Below are positions 7,872-15,861 of a stretch of DNA of 42,192 bases, one piece after another. Position 1 is the stretch's first letter; every line of letters starts with the position of its first letter. The notes beneath the pieces were generated by a model, which saw only the letters and a list, made by a program, of their open reading frames with translations, did not search any database and had not been told where the DNA came from. This stretch comes from Mycobacterium sp. (GTDB lineage: Bacteria > Actinomycetota > Actinomycetes > Mycobacteriales > Mycobacteriaceae). The position numbers were made by a program, and so were the translations under genes. The DNA lies in NCBI GenBank assembly GCA_025965975.1, contig JAOPVX010000041.1, forward strand, positions 1-42,192. Direction: 5' to 3'.

Positions 7872-7932
7872 CGGTACTCCTCTCTCGGCATACCTACGCC
7901 CGCCCAACATGGGCTGATTTCAACGGTAGATC

Positions 7933-7957
7933 TACCCGACTGCGTTGTGGGAGAAAC
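7933..7957 (-). promoter_or_regulatory. SigF-type promoter of usfY
   Basis: Minus strand: GTTT (7957-7954), 16 bases, GGGTA (7937-7933). Both elements are exact matches to the SigF pattern. It would give a leader of roughly 50 bases carrying the GAGGAG ribosome site. Confidence 0.8.
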
Positions 7958-8053
7958 TGTCACTGAAACGACCGCCAGCACTCCCGAATTCGCTGCTAGA
8001 AGGCCGTACTTAGACGTGGGAGAGAATCCCATGGCCGGGGAAGCCGGTAAACC

Positions 8054-8734
8054 TCAGGATCCGACGCGCATATGCGCCGTCAGCAGCAACCTGTCGTACA
8101 CGGCCCGGGCAGGCAACACCTCGTCGTAGGAGAGCTTGAGAAAGTCTTTCGCGATTTGCTCAGCGAGCGCGCGCAACTTGGTGTTGGTCTCCTGTGAACG
8201 CCATCTGAGCAGCTCGAACGCGGAGTCGGCATTGATTCGGTAGATGAGCATGAGCATGCCTTTGGCCTGTTCGATGCCGCTACGGGCCTCGGCGATCTCG
8301 GCCACCACCTCGGTGACGATCTCGTCGTGGGTCTCCTTCATCGACGGTGTCACGTCGACGTAGAAGCCGTGCGTGCCGATCACCTCGCCGGCGTCGTCGA
8401 ATATCTGGTCGCCGACCACCACCACATGGTGGACCTCACCTCGGGTGTCGACGATGCGGTGCCGGGTGGAAAACGCGCCGGACGTGCGCCGGATCTCGTC
8501 CAGAGTGGCGGCGACCTGGCCGTAGTCGTCGGGATGCTTATGCGAAAGCACCAGCTCGGTGGTCGGGTGCACCGTGCCGGGGTCGTACCCGTGCATGCGC
8601 TCGACCTGCGGCGACCACTCCCAGCGTTCGTCGGTGAAATAGAACCGGAACCAGCCGACACGCTGGGGCTCGCCCCCCGCCAAAGCGTGCTCGACGGGCG
8701 TTTGCCCCTCGAGGTCGGTCAGCTCATCGGTCAT
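8054..8734 (-). CDS. PAS-ANTAR response regulator (RNA-binding antiterminator type)
   Basis: The 226-residue cytosolic protein has a PAS fold at about residues 26-132 (GWFRFYFTDERWEWSPQVERMHGYDPG through IGTHGFYVDVTPS) and a C-terminal ANTAR domain (residues 150-205, RSGIEQAKGMLMLIYRINADSAFELLRWRSQETNTKL). ANTAR domains bind paired hairpins in mRNA and prevent termination; PAS domains sense ligands or redox state. There is no receiver domain. The ATG at 8734 is preceded by TAATCT at 7 bases, a leaderless start. Its placement beside the SigF island and an RNA terminator element at 4945 is notable, although no ANTAR dual-hexaloop target has been identified here. The 7960-8053 gap downstream shows one short hairpin (8017-8031) and no gene. 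Confidence 0.9.
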   Translation of the reverse strand: MTDELTDLEGQTPVEHALAGGEPQRVGWFRFYFTDERWEWSPQVERMHGYDPGTVHPTTELVLSHKHPDDYGQVAATLDEIRRTSGAFSTRHRIVDTRGEVHHVVVVGDQIFDDAGEVIGTHGFYVDVTPSMKETHDEIVTEVVAEIAEARSGIEQAKGMLMLIYRINADSAFELLRWRSQETNTKLRALAEQIAKDFLKLSYDEVLPARAVYDRLLLTAHMRVGS

Positions 8735-8741
8735 GCTGTGC

Positions 8742-8757
8742 AGATTAACCCGGTTAA
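8742..8757 (-). promoter_or_regulatory. Leaderless -10 box overlapped by a 13-bp palindrome
   Basis: Minus strand TAATCT (8747-8742) ends 7 bases before the ATG at 8734. TTAACCCGGTTAA (8745-8757), a palindrome around one central base, overlaps the -10 box, a position suited to a repressor or autoregulator. Confidence 0.5.
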
Positions 8758-8925
8758 CAACAGCGCGGCATCGAAGCAGATCCAGCCGTTCGTTAATCGG
8801 ACCGATCCGCCGGCGGCGCCAGGCGTCGGGTCTGGCATGTCGGGGTCGGCGCCCTCGAACGTGATCGATGGTGGTCCACCGTTTGTTGCAGTGCGGGCGC
8901 CGCGCCGCTTGATTACGTTCGATTG

Positions 8926-9750
8926 GTGGACCTCAACACGGTCGAGGTGGTCGACGCGCCGACCAGCCGCGAGGAGCTGTGGCCGCTGGGCCCCGGCGAT
9001 GCGCTGCTGGCGGGCGGCACGTGGTTGTTCTCCGAGCCGCAACCGCATCTGCGCAGGCTGGTAGACATCACCGGGTTGGGCTGGCGGCCGGTTGTGTTGG
9101 ACGACAACGGTATCGAGCTGGCGGCCACGTGCACGATCGCGGAGGTGGCGCGGCTGTCTTCTACGTTGCCCGCGGACTGGGTGGCCGCGCCGCTGCTGCG
9201 CCGGTGCTGCACGGCGCTGCTGGCGTCATTCAAGATCTGGGGCAGCGCGACCATCGGCGGCAACATCTGCCTGTCGTTCCCGGCAGGCGCGATGATCTCG
9301 CTGGCCTCGGCGCTGGACGGGCGCGTGCGGGTGTGGCGCTCCGACGGCAGCGACTACGAGCTGCCAGTCGCCGCGTTCGTCACCGGCACGTCCACCAACG
9401 TGATGGCCGTCGGCGACGTGCTGCGGTCGGTGCACCTGCCCGCCGCCGCGATGCGGGCGCGCACCGCGTTCGGCAAGCTGGCGCCCTCGCCGCTGGGCCG
9501 CTCCGGTGTCGTGGTCATCGGCCGCCGCAACACGGCGGGCGACGGTGGCCGATTCGTGCTGTCGGTGACCGCTGCCACGGCGCGGCCGTTCGTGTTCGAC
9601 TTTCCGTCGCTTCCCGACGGTGACGCGCTGCGTGCCGCACACGCCACGATTCCCGACGACGCGTGGACCCGTGACCCGCACGGCGATCCGGACTGGCGCC
9701 GAGCGATGACGTTGCTGCTGGCCGAGCAGATCCGCACGGAGCTGGCATGA
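8926..9750 (+). CDS. Molybdenum hydroxylase, FAD-binding subunit (XdhB/CoxM type)
   Basis: This is the middle electron-transfer subunit of a xanthine-dehydrogenase-type enzyme, passing electrons from the iron-sulfur clusters to FAD and then NAD or another acceptor. FAD-binding motifs LLAGGTWLFSE (residues 27-37) and SATIGGNICLSFPAG are present, with the C-terminal CO-dehydrogenase flavoprotein domain after residue 160. At 274 residues it is typical. I chose the GTG at 8926, which has TACGTT 6 bases upstream; the TTG at 8923 is one codon earlier. The last four bases (ATGA) overlap the catalytic subunit gene. The 8735-8925 gap holds only promoters. Confidence 0.88.
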   Translation: MDLNTVEVVDAPTSREELWPLGPGDALLAGGTWLFSEPQPHLRRLVDITGLGWRPVVLDDNGIELAATCTIAEVARLSSTLPADWVAAPLLRRCCTALLASFKIWGSATIGGNICLSFPAGAMISLASALDGRVRVWRSDGSDYELPVAAFVTGTSTNVMAVGDVLRSVHLPAAAMRARTAFGKLAPSPLGRSGVVVIGRRNTAGDGGRFVLSVTAATARPFVFDFPSLPDGDALRAAHATIPDDAWTRDPHGDPDWRRAMTLLLAEQIRTELA

Positions 9751-12461
9751 GCATCATCGTCAACGGCGTTGTGGTGCACGGTGATCCGCGGCCGGGACAG
9801 TGCCTGCGCACATTTCTACGGGAACGCGGCCGGTTCGAGGTGAAGACGGGTTGCGACGCAGGCGATTGCGGCGCGTGTTCGGTGCTGGTCGACGGCGCAG
9901 CGGTGCACTCGTGCGTGTATCCCGCATTCCGGGCCGACGGGCGCAACGTGACGACGGTGGCGGGGCTCGGCACCGACGACGATCTGCACCCGATGCAGCG
10001 GCGGTTCGTCGAGGCGGCCGGGTTTCAGTGCGGGTTCTGCACGGCCGGAATGGTGACGACGGCGGCGGCGTTCACGACGGAGCAGCTGGCGGAGCCGCTG
10101 GAGCACCTGAAGGGCAGCCTGTGCCGCTGCACCGGTTATCGGGCGATCACCGACGCGCTGGAAGGCAAGGTCAACATCGAGAAGCCCGCCGGCGCCGGTC
10201 GGTCGGTCGGCGCTCCCGCCGGTGTCGCGGTGGTCACGGGCGCCGAGCAGTACACGATGGACTGTGCCCCCCACGGTCTGCTGCATCTGGCGGTGCTGTC
10301 CAGCCCGGTGCCGCATGCGCGCATCGTGTCGATCGACACCGCCGCCGCGGAAGCCATGCCCGGCGTGCATCTGGTGCTGACATATCGCGACAGCCCGCCA
10401 GTCGCGTTCTCCACCGGCCGCCACCAGAACCGCACCGACGACCCCGACGACACCTACGTACTCGACGACACGATCAGGTTCGTCGGCCAGCGGGTGGCCG
10501 CCGTCGTCGCCGACAGCCTCGCGACCGCCGAAAAGGCATGCCGGGTAATCGGTGTGGAGTACGAGGTGCTGCACGCGGTGTTCGATCCGGAACTGGCGCG
10601 CCGCCCGGGTGCGCCGCTGCTGCACGACGGAAAGGGCCCTGGCGCGCGCATCGCCGACGCGTCATGCAACGTCGTCGCCGAGCTGCACGGTGAGGTGGGC
10701 GATGTCGAGGCGGCGGTGGCGGCGGCACTGACCGCAGGCGGTCAGGTAGTGCGCGGACGGTGGACCACCCAGCGCGTCCAGCACACGCATCTGGAGACCC
10801 ACGGGTGCACAGGTTGGCGAGACGACCAGGGCCGGTTGGTGATTCGGACTAGCTCACAGGTGCCGTTCTTGGTGCGCGACGAGTTGTGCCATGTCTTCGG
10901 GTTGAGCCGCGACGAGGTGCAGGTGTTCACCAAACGGGTGGGCGGCGGGTTCGGCGGCAAACAGGAGATGCTCGTCGAGGACCTGGTGGCGCTGGCCGTG
11001 CTGCGGCTCGGCCAGCCGGTGCGCTACGAGTTCAGCCGCTCGGACGAATTCACCATGGCGCCGTGCCGGCACCCCTACCGGGTGGATGTGACGGCGGCAG
11101 CCGGCGCGGATGGCGTGCTGACGGCGTTGGCGGTCGACGTGCTGATGGATGCGGGCGCGTACGGAAATCACAGCCCGGGCGTGATGTATCACGGCTGCAG
11201 CGAGTCGATGTCGGTGTACCGCTGTCCGAACAAGCGCGTCGACGCGCAGGCCGTCTACACCAACAACGTGCCGTCTGGGGCGTTCCGCGGATACGGGCTC
11301 GGCCAGGTGATGTTCGCAGTGGAGTCGGCGCTCGACGAGCTGGGGCGGCGGCTCGGGCTGGACTCGTTCGAGCTGCGTCGGCGCAATGTCGTGGTTCCGG
11401 GTGATGCGTTCGCGGATTGGCATGTGCTGCAAGATGATCTGATGTTCGGCAGCTATGGCCTTGACCAGTGCCTTGACCTGGCGCAGGCTGCGCTGGCGCG
11501 CGGCAACGGCGTGGCGGCGCCGGATGGCCCGCAGTGGCGGGTCGGGGATGGCATGGCCATCGCGATGATCGCGACCACTCCGCCGCACGGTCACATCGGT
11601 GAGGCGTCGGTCGCACTGCAGCCCGACGGGATGTACCGCCTGTCGGTCGGCACCGCGGAGTTCGGCAACGGCACGACCACCGTGCACGCGCAGCTGGCCG
11701 CGACGGAGCTGAACACCGCGACCGACCGGGTGTCCATTCGTCAATCGGACACGGACGCAACCGGTCACGACACCGGCGCGTTCGGCTCGACGGGCACGGT
11801 GGTGGCGGGGCGGGCCGTACTGGCCGCCTGCCGGGAACTGCGCGGCGCGATCGTGTCTGCGGCCGCCGCACTCACGGGCTTGCCACCGTCGTCGTGCACA
11901 CTCGGCACGCACGGCGTGCATTGCGGCGATCGGTTCGTCGACTTCGCCGACCTGCCGGGGCCGCTTACCGGGCGCGGCCGTCACGACGGAACACCGCGGT
12001 CGGTGGCGTTCAACGTGCAGGCCTTCCGAGTCGCGGTCAACACCGACACCGGTCAGGTTCAGATCCTGCAGTCCATTCAGGCCGCCGACGCCGGGGTGGT
12101 GGTCAACCCTCAGCAGTGCCGCGGTCAGGTGGAAGGCGGTGTGGCGCAGGCGATCGGATCGGCACTCTACGAAGAGATGCACATCGGGCCGGACGGCACC
12201 GTGCTGACCCAGACACTGCGCAATTACCACATCCCACAGTTGGCCGATGTTCCGCAGACCGAGGTGTATTTTGCGGACACGTACGACGAGCTCGGCCCGC
12301 TCGGCGCCAAGTCGATGAGCGAATCGCCATACAACCCGGTGGCTCCCGCGCTCGCCAACGCCATCGCCCGCGCGTGCGGCGCGCGCATGCACGAGCTCCC
12401 AATGACACCCGCGCGCGTCTGGCGGGCAGTCAAGCGCGAGCTGGGCCCACACGCAAGCTAG
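9747..12461 (+). CDS. Molybdenum hydroxylase, fused 2Fe-2S and molybdopterin-binding subunit (probable xanthine dehydrogenase)
   Basis: The 904-residue protein joins two chains that are separate in many bacteria. Residues 1-75 are a plant-type ferredoxin domain (Cys36, 41, 44, 56). Residues 80-150 bind the second cluster (Cys95, 98, 126, 128 in CGFC and CRC). From about residue 175 it is the molybdopterin domain, with VGGGFGGKQ and SGAFRGYG loops and a C-terminal GAKSMSESP whose Glu is the expected catalytic base. The FAD chain is the preceding gene. Nearby urate oxidase genes and a MobA-like gene point to hypoxanthine/xanthine as substrate; another N-heterocycle is possible. No XdhC-type sulfurase chaperone is in the window. 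Confidence 0.88.
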   Translation: MSIIVNGVVVHGDPRPGQCLRTFLRERGRFEVKTGCDAGDCGACSVLVDGAAVHSCVYPAFRADGRNVTTVAGLGTDDDLHPMQRRFVEAAGFQCGFCTAGMVTTAAAFTTEQLAEPLEHLKGSLCRCTGYRAITDALEGKVNIEKPAGAGRSVGAPAGVAVVTGAEQYTMDCAPHGLLHLAVLSSPVPHARIVSIDTAAAEAMPGVHLVLTYRDSPPVAFSTGRHQNRTDDPDDTYVLDDTIRFVGQRVAAVVADSLATAEKACRVIGVEYEVLHAVFDPELARRPGAPLLHDGKGPGARIADASCNVVAELHGEVGDVEAAVAAALTAGGQVVRGRWTTQRVQHTHLETHGCTGWRDDQGRLVIRTSSQVPFLVRDELCHVFGLSRDEVQVFTKRVGGGFGGKQEMLVEDLVALAVLRLGQPVRYEFSRSDEFTMAPCRHPYRVDVTAAAGADGVLTALAVDVLMDAGAYGNHSPGVMYHGCSESMSVYRCPNKRVDAQAVYTNNVPSGAFRGYGLGQVMFAVESALDELGRRLGLDSFELRRRNVVVPGDAFADWHVLQDDLMFGSYGLDQCLDLAQAALARGNGVAAPDGPQWRVGDGMAIAMIATTPPHGHIGEASVALQPDGMYRLSVGTAEFGNGTTTVHAQLAATELNTATDRVSIRQSDTDATGHDTGAFGSTGTVVAGRAVLAACRELRGAIVSAAAALTGLPPSSCTLGTHGVHCGDRFVDFADLPGPLTGRGRHDGTPRSVAFNVQAFRVAVNTDTGQVQILQSIQAADAGVVVNPQQCRGQVEGGVAQAIGSALYEEMHIGPDGTVLTQTLRNYHIPQLADVPQTEVYFADTYDELGPLGAKSMSESPYNPVAPALANAIARACGARMHELPMTPARVWRAVKRELGPHAS

Positions 12462-12545
12462 GGAACGTAAAAGCCGCCCAAAAACTCGGCGTGTCGGGAC
12501 ATTTTGCGTCTGCTCGCGCGGTGGGTATCACCTACCATTCGGGCC

Positions 12546-13100
12546 GTGGTGCGCGTGAGGCTCTACGCGGTCGTGGCTGTGGTGTCGGGCATCGCCGCAT
12601 ATCTTCTCGGTGTCAGACCCATCTTGAGCCTGGTGATCGGCGTCGGCGCTGCCATCCTGCTTGCCGCCGCGCCCCGATTCCTGCACGGCGCCGTCGTCGG
12701 CCTCAGTACACCCGACGATGAAGCCGAGGAGATGTCGGGCACCGAATTCGAGGACTACGTCGCGCGAATCGCCCGGTCCTGCGGGTTACCGGTGATCATG
12801 ACCTCGATCACCGGTGACTGGGGCGTCGACATCATCGTCGGCAAGCGGCCCAGTCGCCTTGCCATTCAATGCAAACGGCAGTCCCGCCCGGTCGGCACGA
12901 GTGCCATCCAGGAAGTTGTGGCGGGTGCGCCCATGCAGGATTGCACCAAGACCATGGTGGTCACCAACCACGAATTCACTCCCGCCGCACGCAAACTCGC
13001 GAAGTTGCACGGCTGCGAGCTCGTCGGTCGCTCCGAGTTGCCGCGGCTGCGGTCGACGCTCCGCCGCCTCACTGACCCTCTTGACCCGACCAGGGCCTAG
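12546..13100 (+). CDS. Membrane-anchored Mrr-like restriction endonuclease-fold protein
   Basis: The 184-residue protein has two hydrophobic helices at the N-terminus (about residues 4-22 and 25-45) followed by an Mrr-type nuclease domain (residues 65-170). The PD-(D/E)xK elements are visible: SGTEFEDYVARI with its helix Glu, GDWGVDIIV with the Asp, and LAIQCKRQ with the QxK pair. Such domains cleave DNA, but a membrane-anchored form may act on incoming DNA or have another role; function is unproven. GTG at 12546 follows TACCAT by 7 bases, a leaderless start. The stop codon TAG directly abuts the inverted repeat of an insertion sequence, so nothing downstream of the gene survives. Confidence 0.8.
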   Translation: MVRVRLYAVVAVVSGIAAYLLGVRPILSLVIGVGAAILLAAAPRFLHGAVVGLSTPDDEAEEMSGTEFEDYVARIARSCGLPVIMTSITGDWGVDIIVGKRPSRLAIQCKRQSRPVGTSAIQEVVAGAPMQDCTKTMVVTNHEFTPAARKLAKLHGCELVGRSELPRLRSTLRRLTDPLDPTRA

Positions 13101-14422
13101 CTACTTCGACCTGAAAAAGTCGGGGCTGTCGGCGACGCCTGAGCTGGGGGTGTCTGGACGAGAGGATGGCCTCAACCCCTTGGGCTAGATGGGATCGAGG
13201 CCATCGTGCTCAGAACTGTAAACGACCAGCCGACGTTGTGGGATTCGATTCTGCCGCCCGAGTTGTTGGTGGTGCCGGTCGAGTTGGGGCGGGTGGATGC
13301 GCTGCTGGATGATCCGATGTTCTTCGCGCCGTTCGCAGCGTAGGTGCCGCACCCGACCACGTTGATGGAGATCACCACCCGATGCGGGGATCACGCGGTC
13401 GCCGGGCTGAATGAGGCGCTGCTGGCCAAGGCGGCCGCGGCGATGGCCCGCACCGTGGCGCGGATCAAAGCTACCGGTGGGGCGAGGCGTACCCGGGCGC
13501 GGGACCGGCGGCGCTCGGCGGGTCGGCGGGCCCGCTCGATCGCCGCCAAGCTGCGGCTGCGCGGTGAGCAGCAACGCGATCAGGCCCAGGCCGCGGTTCG
13601 GCGGATCACCGGTGAGCTGGCCGGGATCGCCGAGTCGAGCATGCGCGAGGCCGCCGCGGTGCTACGCAACGCTAAACGCGCGCTGCGCGGCGTGAGCGGG
13701 TAACGCAAAGCCCAGCTGCAGCAGGCGATTAACCACCTGAACACGATCTTGGGACCCGCCGAACGCGTGGTGGCCCAGGCCCGCAACCGCGTGGCCGGCG
13801 TGATGGCCGAGTCAGTCAGCCGGTTGGTCAGCCTGCACGATGTCGAGGCCCGCCCGATCCGCAAAGGACGCCTGGGTAAGCCGGTCGAGTTCGGCTACAA
13901 AGCCCAGATCGTCGAGAACGTCGACGGGGTAATCCTCGACCACAGCGTCGAGATGGGAAACCCGCCAGACGCCGCGCAGCTGGCCCCGGCGTTCCAACGG
14001 ATCACCGCCCGCACCGGACGGACGCCACCCGCGGTCACCGCCGACCGCGGCTACGGCAAGGCATCGGTAGAACGTGACCTACATGAGCTCGGCGTCGCTA
14101 GCGTGGCAATCCCGCGCAAGGGCAAACCAGGTGCCGCCCGCCGCGAGTTCGAGCACGGCGGGCCTTCCGCGCCAAGGTCAAATGGCGAACCGGATCCGAA
14201 GGCCGGATCAGCCACGTCAAACGAAGCTACGGCTGGAACCGCACCGAACTCACCGGCATCCACGGAGCCCGAACCTGGTGCGGGCACTGCGTATTCGCAC
14301 ACAACCTCGTCAAGATAGGCGCTCTCGCAGCGTGAAACCGGCACCACGGCGGAGGCAGCCACACCCGACTACCACCCCAGCCCGCAGCGGGCAACCACGC
14401 CGACTATTTCAGGTCGAAGTAG
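13101..14422 (+). mobile_element. Decayed ISNCY-type insertion sequence, copy 1
   Basis: The ends are inverted repeats: CTACTTCGACCTGAAAAAG at 13101 and its complement ending at 14422, matching over at least 17 bases and continuing into AGTCGG with one mismatch. The enclosed transposase is broken. It lies in the same direction as copy 2 (14904-15860), with which it shares ends and coding sequence. I could not identify a convincing target-site duplication (flanks CTAG and ATAG). Confidence 0.85.
13206..14335 (+). pseudogene. ISNCY-type transposase pseudogene (copy 1)
   Basis: The frame begins VLRTVNDQPTLWDSILPPELL and matches copy 2, but about 55 codons are deleted at FAPF, leaving an in-frame TAG at 13341-13343. 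A second deletion removes the segment with the first catalytic aspartate (RADTTVV in copy 2). A TAA stands at 13701-13703, and a frameshift near 14160 separates RKGKPGAARREFEH from the correct ending RISHVKRSYGWNRT...FAHNLVKIGAL. The second catalytic region (TADRGYG) and the Glu-bearing EGRISHVKR are retained. It cannot make an active enzyme. Confidence 0.9.
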
Positions 14423-14542
14423 ATAGCCGCCGGGCTTCAGAGACATCACAGACACCACCCGTGGAATGAATTCAGTGGCTCTGAGCGATGCACGCAGTGG
14501 GGCGTTTGTTTACGCATGCGCTCACAGGAGAGGAACTGAGAG

Positions 14543-14872
14543 ATGACGATGAATCTGAAGAAACTGGTCGGCGCGGCCGCGATCGCCGGAGCGTTGGGGT
14601 TACCAGCCATTGGTGTGGGCGCAGGGGTCGCGAACGCCGCCACGCCGGCACCATGGATTCCCGGCCCAGTGCACACCGTGCAGACACCCGCTGACCTAGG
14701 CCCCACCCAGGCACAGCTGGTTGACTGGCACGGCGGAGGGCGCGGCGACTGCGACTGGGGCCGCTGTGATCGCCGCGGTGATCGGGGGGACGGGGGCGGC
14801 TGGGGTGACCGCGGCGGCTGGGGTGACCGCGGCGGTTGGGGTTGGCCCGGCGGTTGGGGCTGGCACTGGTAA
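14543..14872 (+). CDS. Small secreted Gly/Trp/Asp-rich protein
   Basis: The 109-residue protein has a clear signal peptide: MTMNLKK, a hydrophobic stretch, and a cleavage site after ANA (residue 32). The mature part starts ATPAPWIPGP and ends in Gly-Trp repeats (WGDRGGWGDRGGWGWPGGWGWHW) with an Arg/Asp-rich segment in front. AGGAGAGGA (14526-14534) lies 8 bases before the ATG. It contains two cysteines only in CDWGRC, which could form a small disulfide loop. I know no function; similar Trp-rich exported proteins occur in mycobacteria. It sits between two copies of one insertion sequence, so its original neighbours are unclear. Confidence 0.8.
   Translation: MTMNLKKLVGAAAIAGALGLPAIGVGAGVANAATPAPWIPGPVHTVQTPADLGPTQAQLVDWHGGGRGDCDWGRCDRRGDRGDGGGWGDRGGWGDRGGWGWPGGWGWHW
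14795..14866 (+). repeat. Four tandem 18-base coding repeats
   Basis: Units GGCGGCTGGGGTGACCGC start at 14795, 14813, 14831 and 14849. The first two are identical; the last two diverge. They encode the GGWGDR-type hexapeptide at the C-terminus of the secreted protein, so copy number could vary by slippage. Confidence 0.8.
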
Positions 14873-14903
14873 GCCCCTGCTCGACAATGGCGAGGACGAT
14901 CCC

Positions 14904-15860
14904 TAGCTACTTCGACCTGAAAAAGTCGGGCGTGGCTAGGCGTTCGGACGGGCTTTGAGCTGGGACAATGGCCTCGAACCCTTGGCGAGAAGGGATCGAG
15001 GCCATCGTGTTTCGTACTGTAAGCGATCAGGTGTCGCTGTGGGAGGCCGTGCTGCCTCCGGAATTGTTGAAGTTGCCCGACGAGCTTGCTCGGATCGACG
15101 CGCTGTTGGATGATCCGGTGTTCTTCGCCCCTTTCGAGCCGTTCTTCGATCCGCGGGTGGGGCGTCCGTCGACGCCGATGGAGACGTATTTGCGGTTGAT
15201 GTTCCTGAAGTTCCGTTACCGGCTGGGGTACGAGTCGTTGTGCCGGGAAGTCGGCGATTCGATCACCTGGCGGCGCTTCTGCCGGATCCCGTTGGACGGG
15301 TTGGTGCCGCATCCGACCACGTTGATGAAGCTGACCACGCGGCGCGGTAGCGCGGCGGTCGAGGGGCTCAACGAGGCGCTACTGGTCAAGGCTGCCGAGG
15401 CCAAGGTGTTGCGCACCGGCCGGGTCCGCGCGGATACCACGGTGGTCCCGGCGAACGTGTCTTATCCGACGGATTCGGGGTTGTTGGCCAAAGCGATTCG
15501 TCGGATCGCGGTGACCGGGCAGCGGATCCATGCAGTCGGCGGCGCCGTGCGCACGAGGCTGCGGGATCGGTCGCGGGCGGCGGGCACACGCGCGCATTCG
15601 ATCGCGGCCAAGCTGCGTTCCCGCGCCCAGTTGGGTCGTGACCAGGTCAAAGACGCTGTGCTGGCGATGACCGCAGAACTCGCCGACGTGGCCCAGGCCA
15701 CAGTTCACGATGCGCACCGTCTGCTGGGCAACGCACGGTGGGCGCTGCGACGCGCCTGCCTCAGAGCAGCCGAGCAGGCCCAGGCCGGAGTGCATGACCC
15801 CGCCGCGGGGCGCCGACGCGGCCGGCTGGTCCGTCCGGGTTTGTCAGGTCGAAGTAGCTA
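14904..15860 (+). mobile_element. Truncated ISNCY-type insertion sequence, copy 2
   Basis: TAGCTACTTCGACCTGA (14904-14920) and its exact complement (15844-15860) are the ends. The element is about 0.96 kb against the roughly 1.6 kb expected for a full copy because the 3' half of the transposase has been lost by internal deletion. It lies at the 3' end of lat. Confidence 0.88.
14968..15005 (+). promoter_or_regulatory. Near-perfect 16-bp hairpin just before the transposase start
   Basis: The arm at 14968-14983 (ATGGCCTCGA then ACCCTT) is complementary to 14990-15005 with one mismatch and a 6-base loop. It ends one base before the GTG at 15007. The same arms are partly kept in copy 1 (13166-13173 and 13197-13204). 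In other IS families such hairpins block translation of read-through transcripts. Confidence 0.6.
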
Positions 15861-15861
15861 A
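15007..15861 (+). pseudogene. ISNCY-type transposase, C-terminally truncated (copy 2)
   Basis: The N-terminal half is intact: the DUF772-like domain (VFRTVSDQVSLWEAVLPPELL through SLCREVGDSITWRRFC) and the first catalytic aspartate in RVRADTTVVPANV. After NARWALRRA it departs from the family, losing about 220 residues including the second Asp and the Glu, and reads through the right inverted repeat to a TAA supplied by host sequence at 15859-15861. I placed the start at GTG 15007 (VFRTVSDQ), the family start; the ATG at 14968 lies within the hairpin. Inactive as a transposase, although the truncated protein might still bind the ends. Confidence 0.85.

Noticed and set aside
7990-8053. Possible riboswitch around the TGGGA-GAGAA-TCCCA hairpin
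   Set aside because: Only one short stem, no terminator and no match to a class I know; it lies between divergent-looking ends rather than in a leader.
10854-12452. 532-aa minus-strand open frame opposite the molybdenum hydroxylase
   Set aside because: It mirrors the codon pattern of the plus-strand gene, has no family motifs and is explained by high GC content.
14795-14866. Possible CRISPR-like repeats
   Set aside because: The four 18-base units are contiguous, without spacers, and lie in frame inside a secreted-protein gene.
13101-15860. Composite transposon carrying the secreted-protein gene
   Set aside because: Both transposases are broken and I see no shared target duplication at the outer ends; the arrangement may be coincidental.
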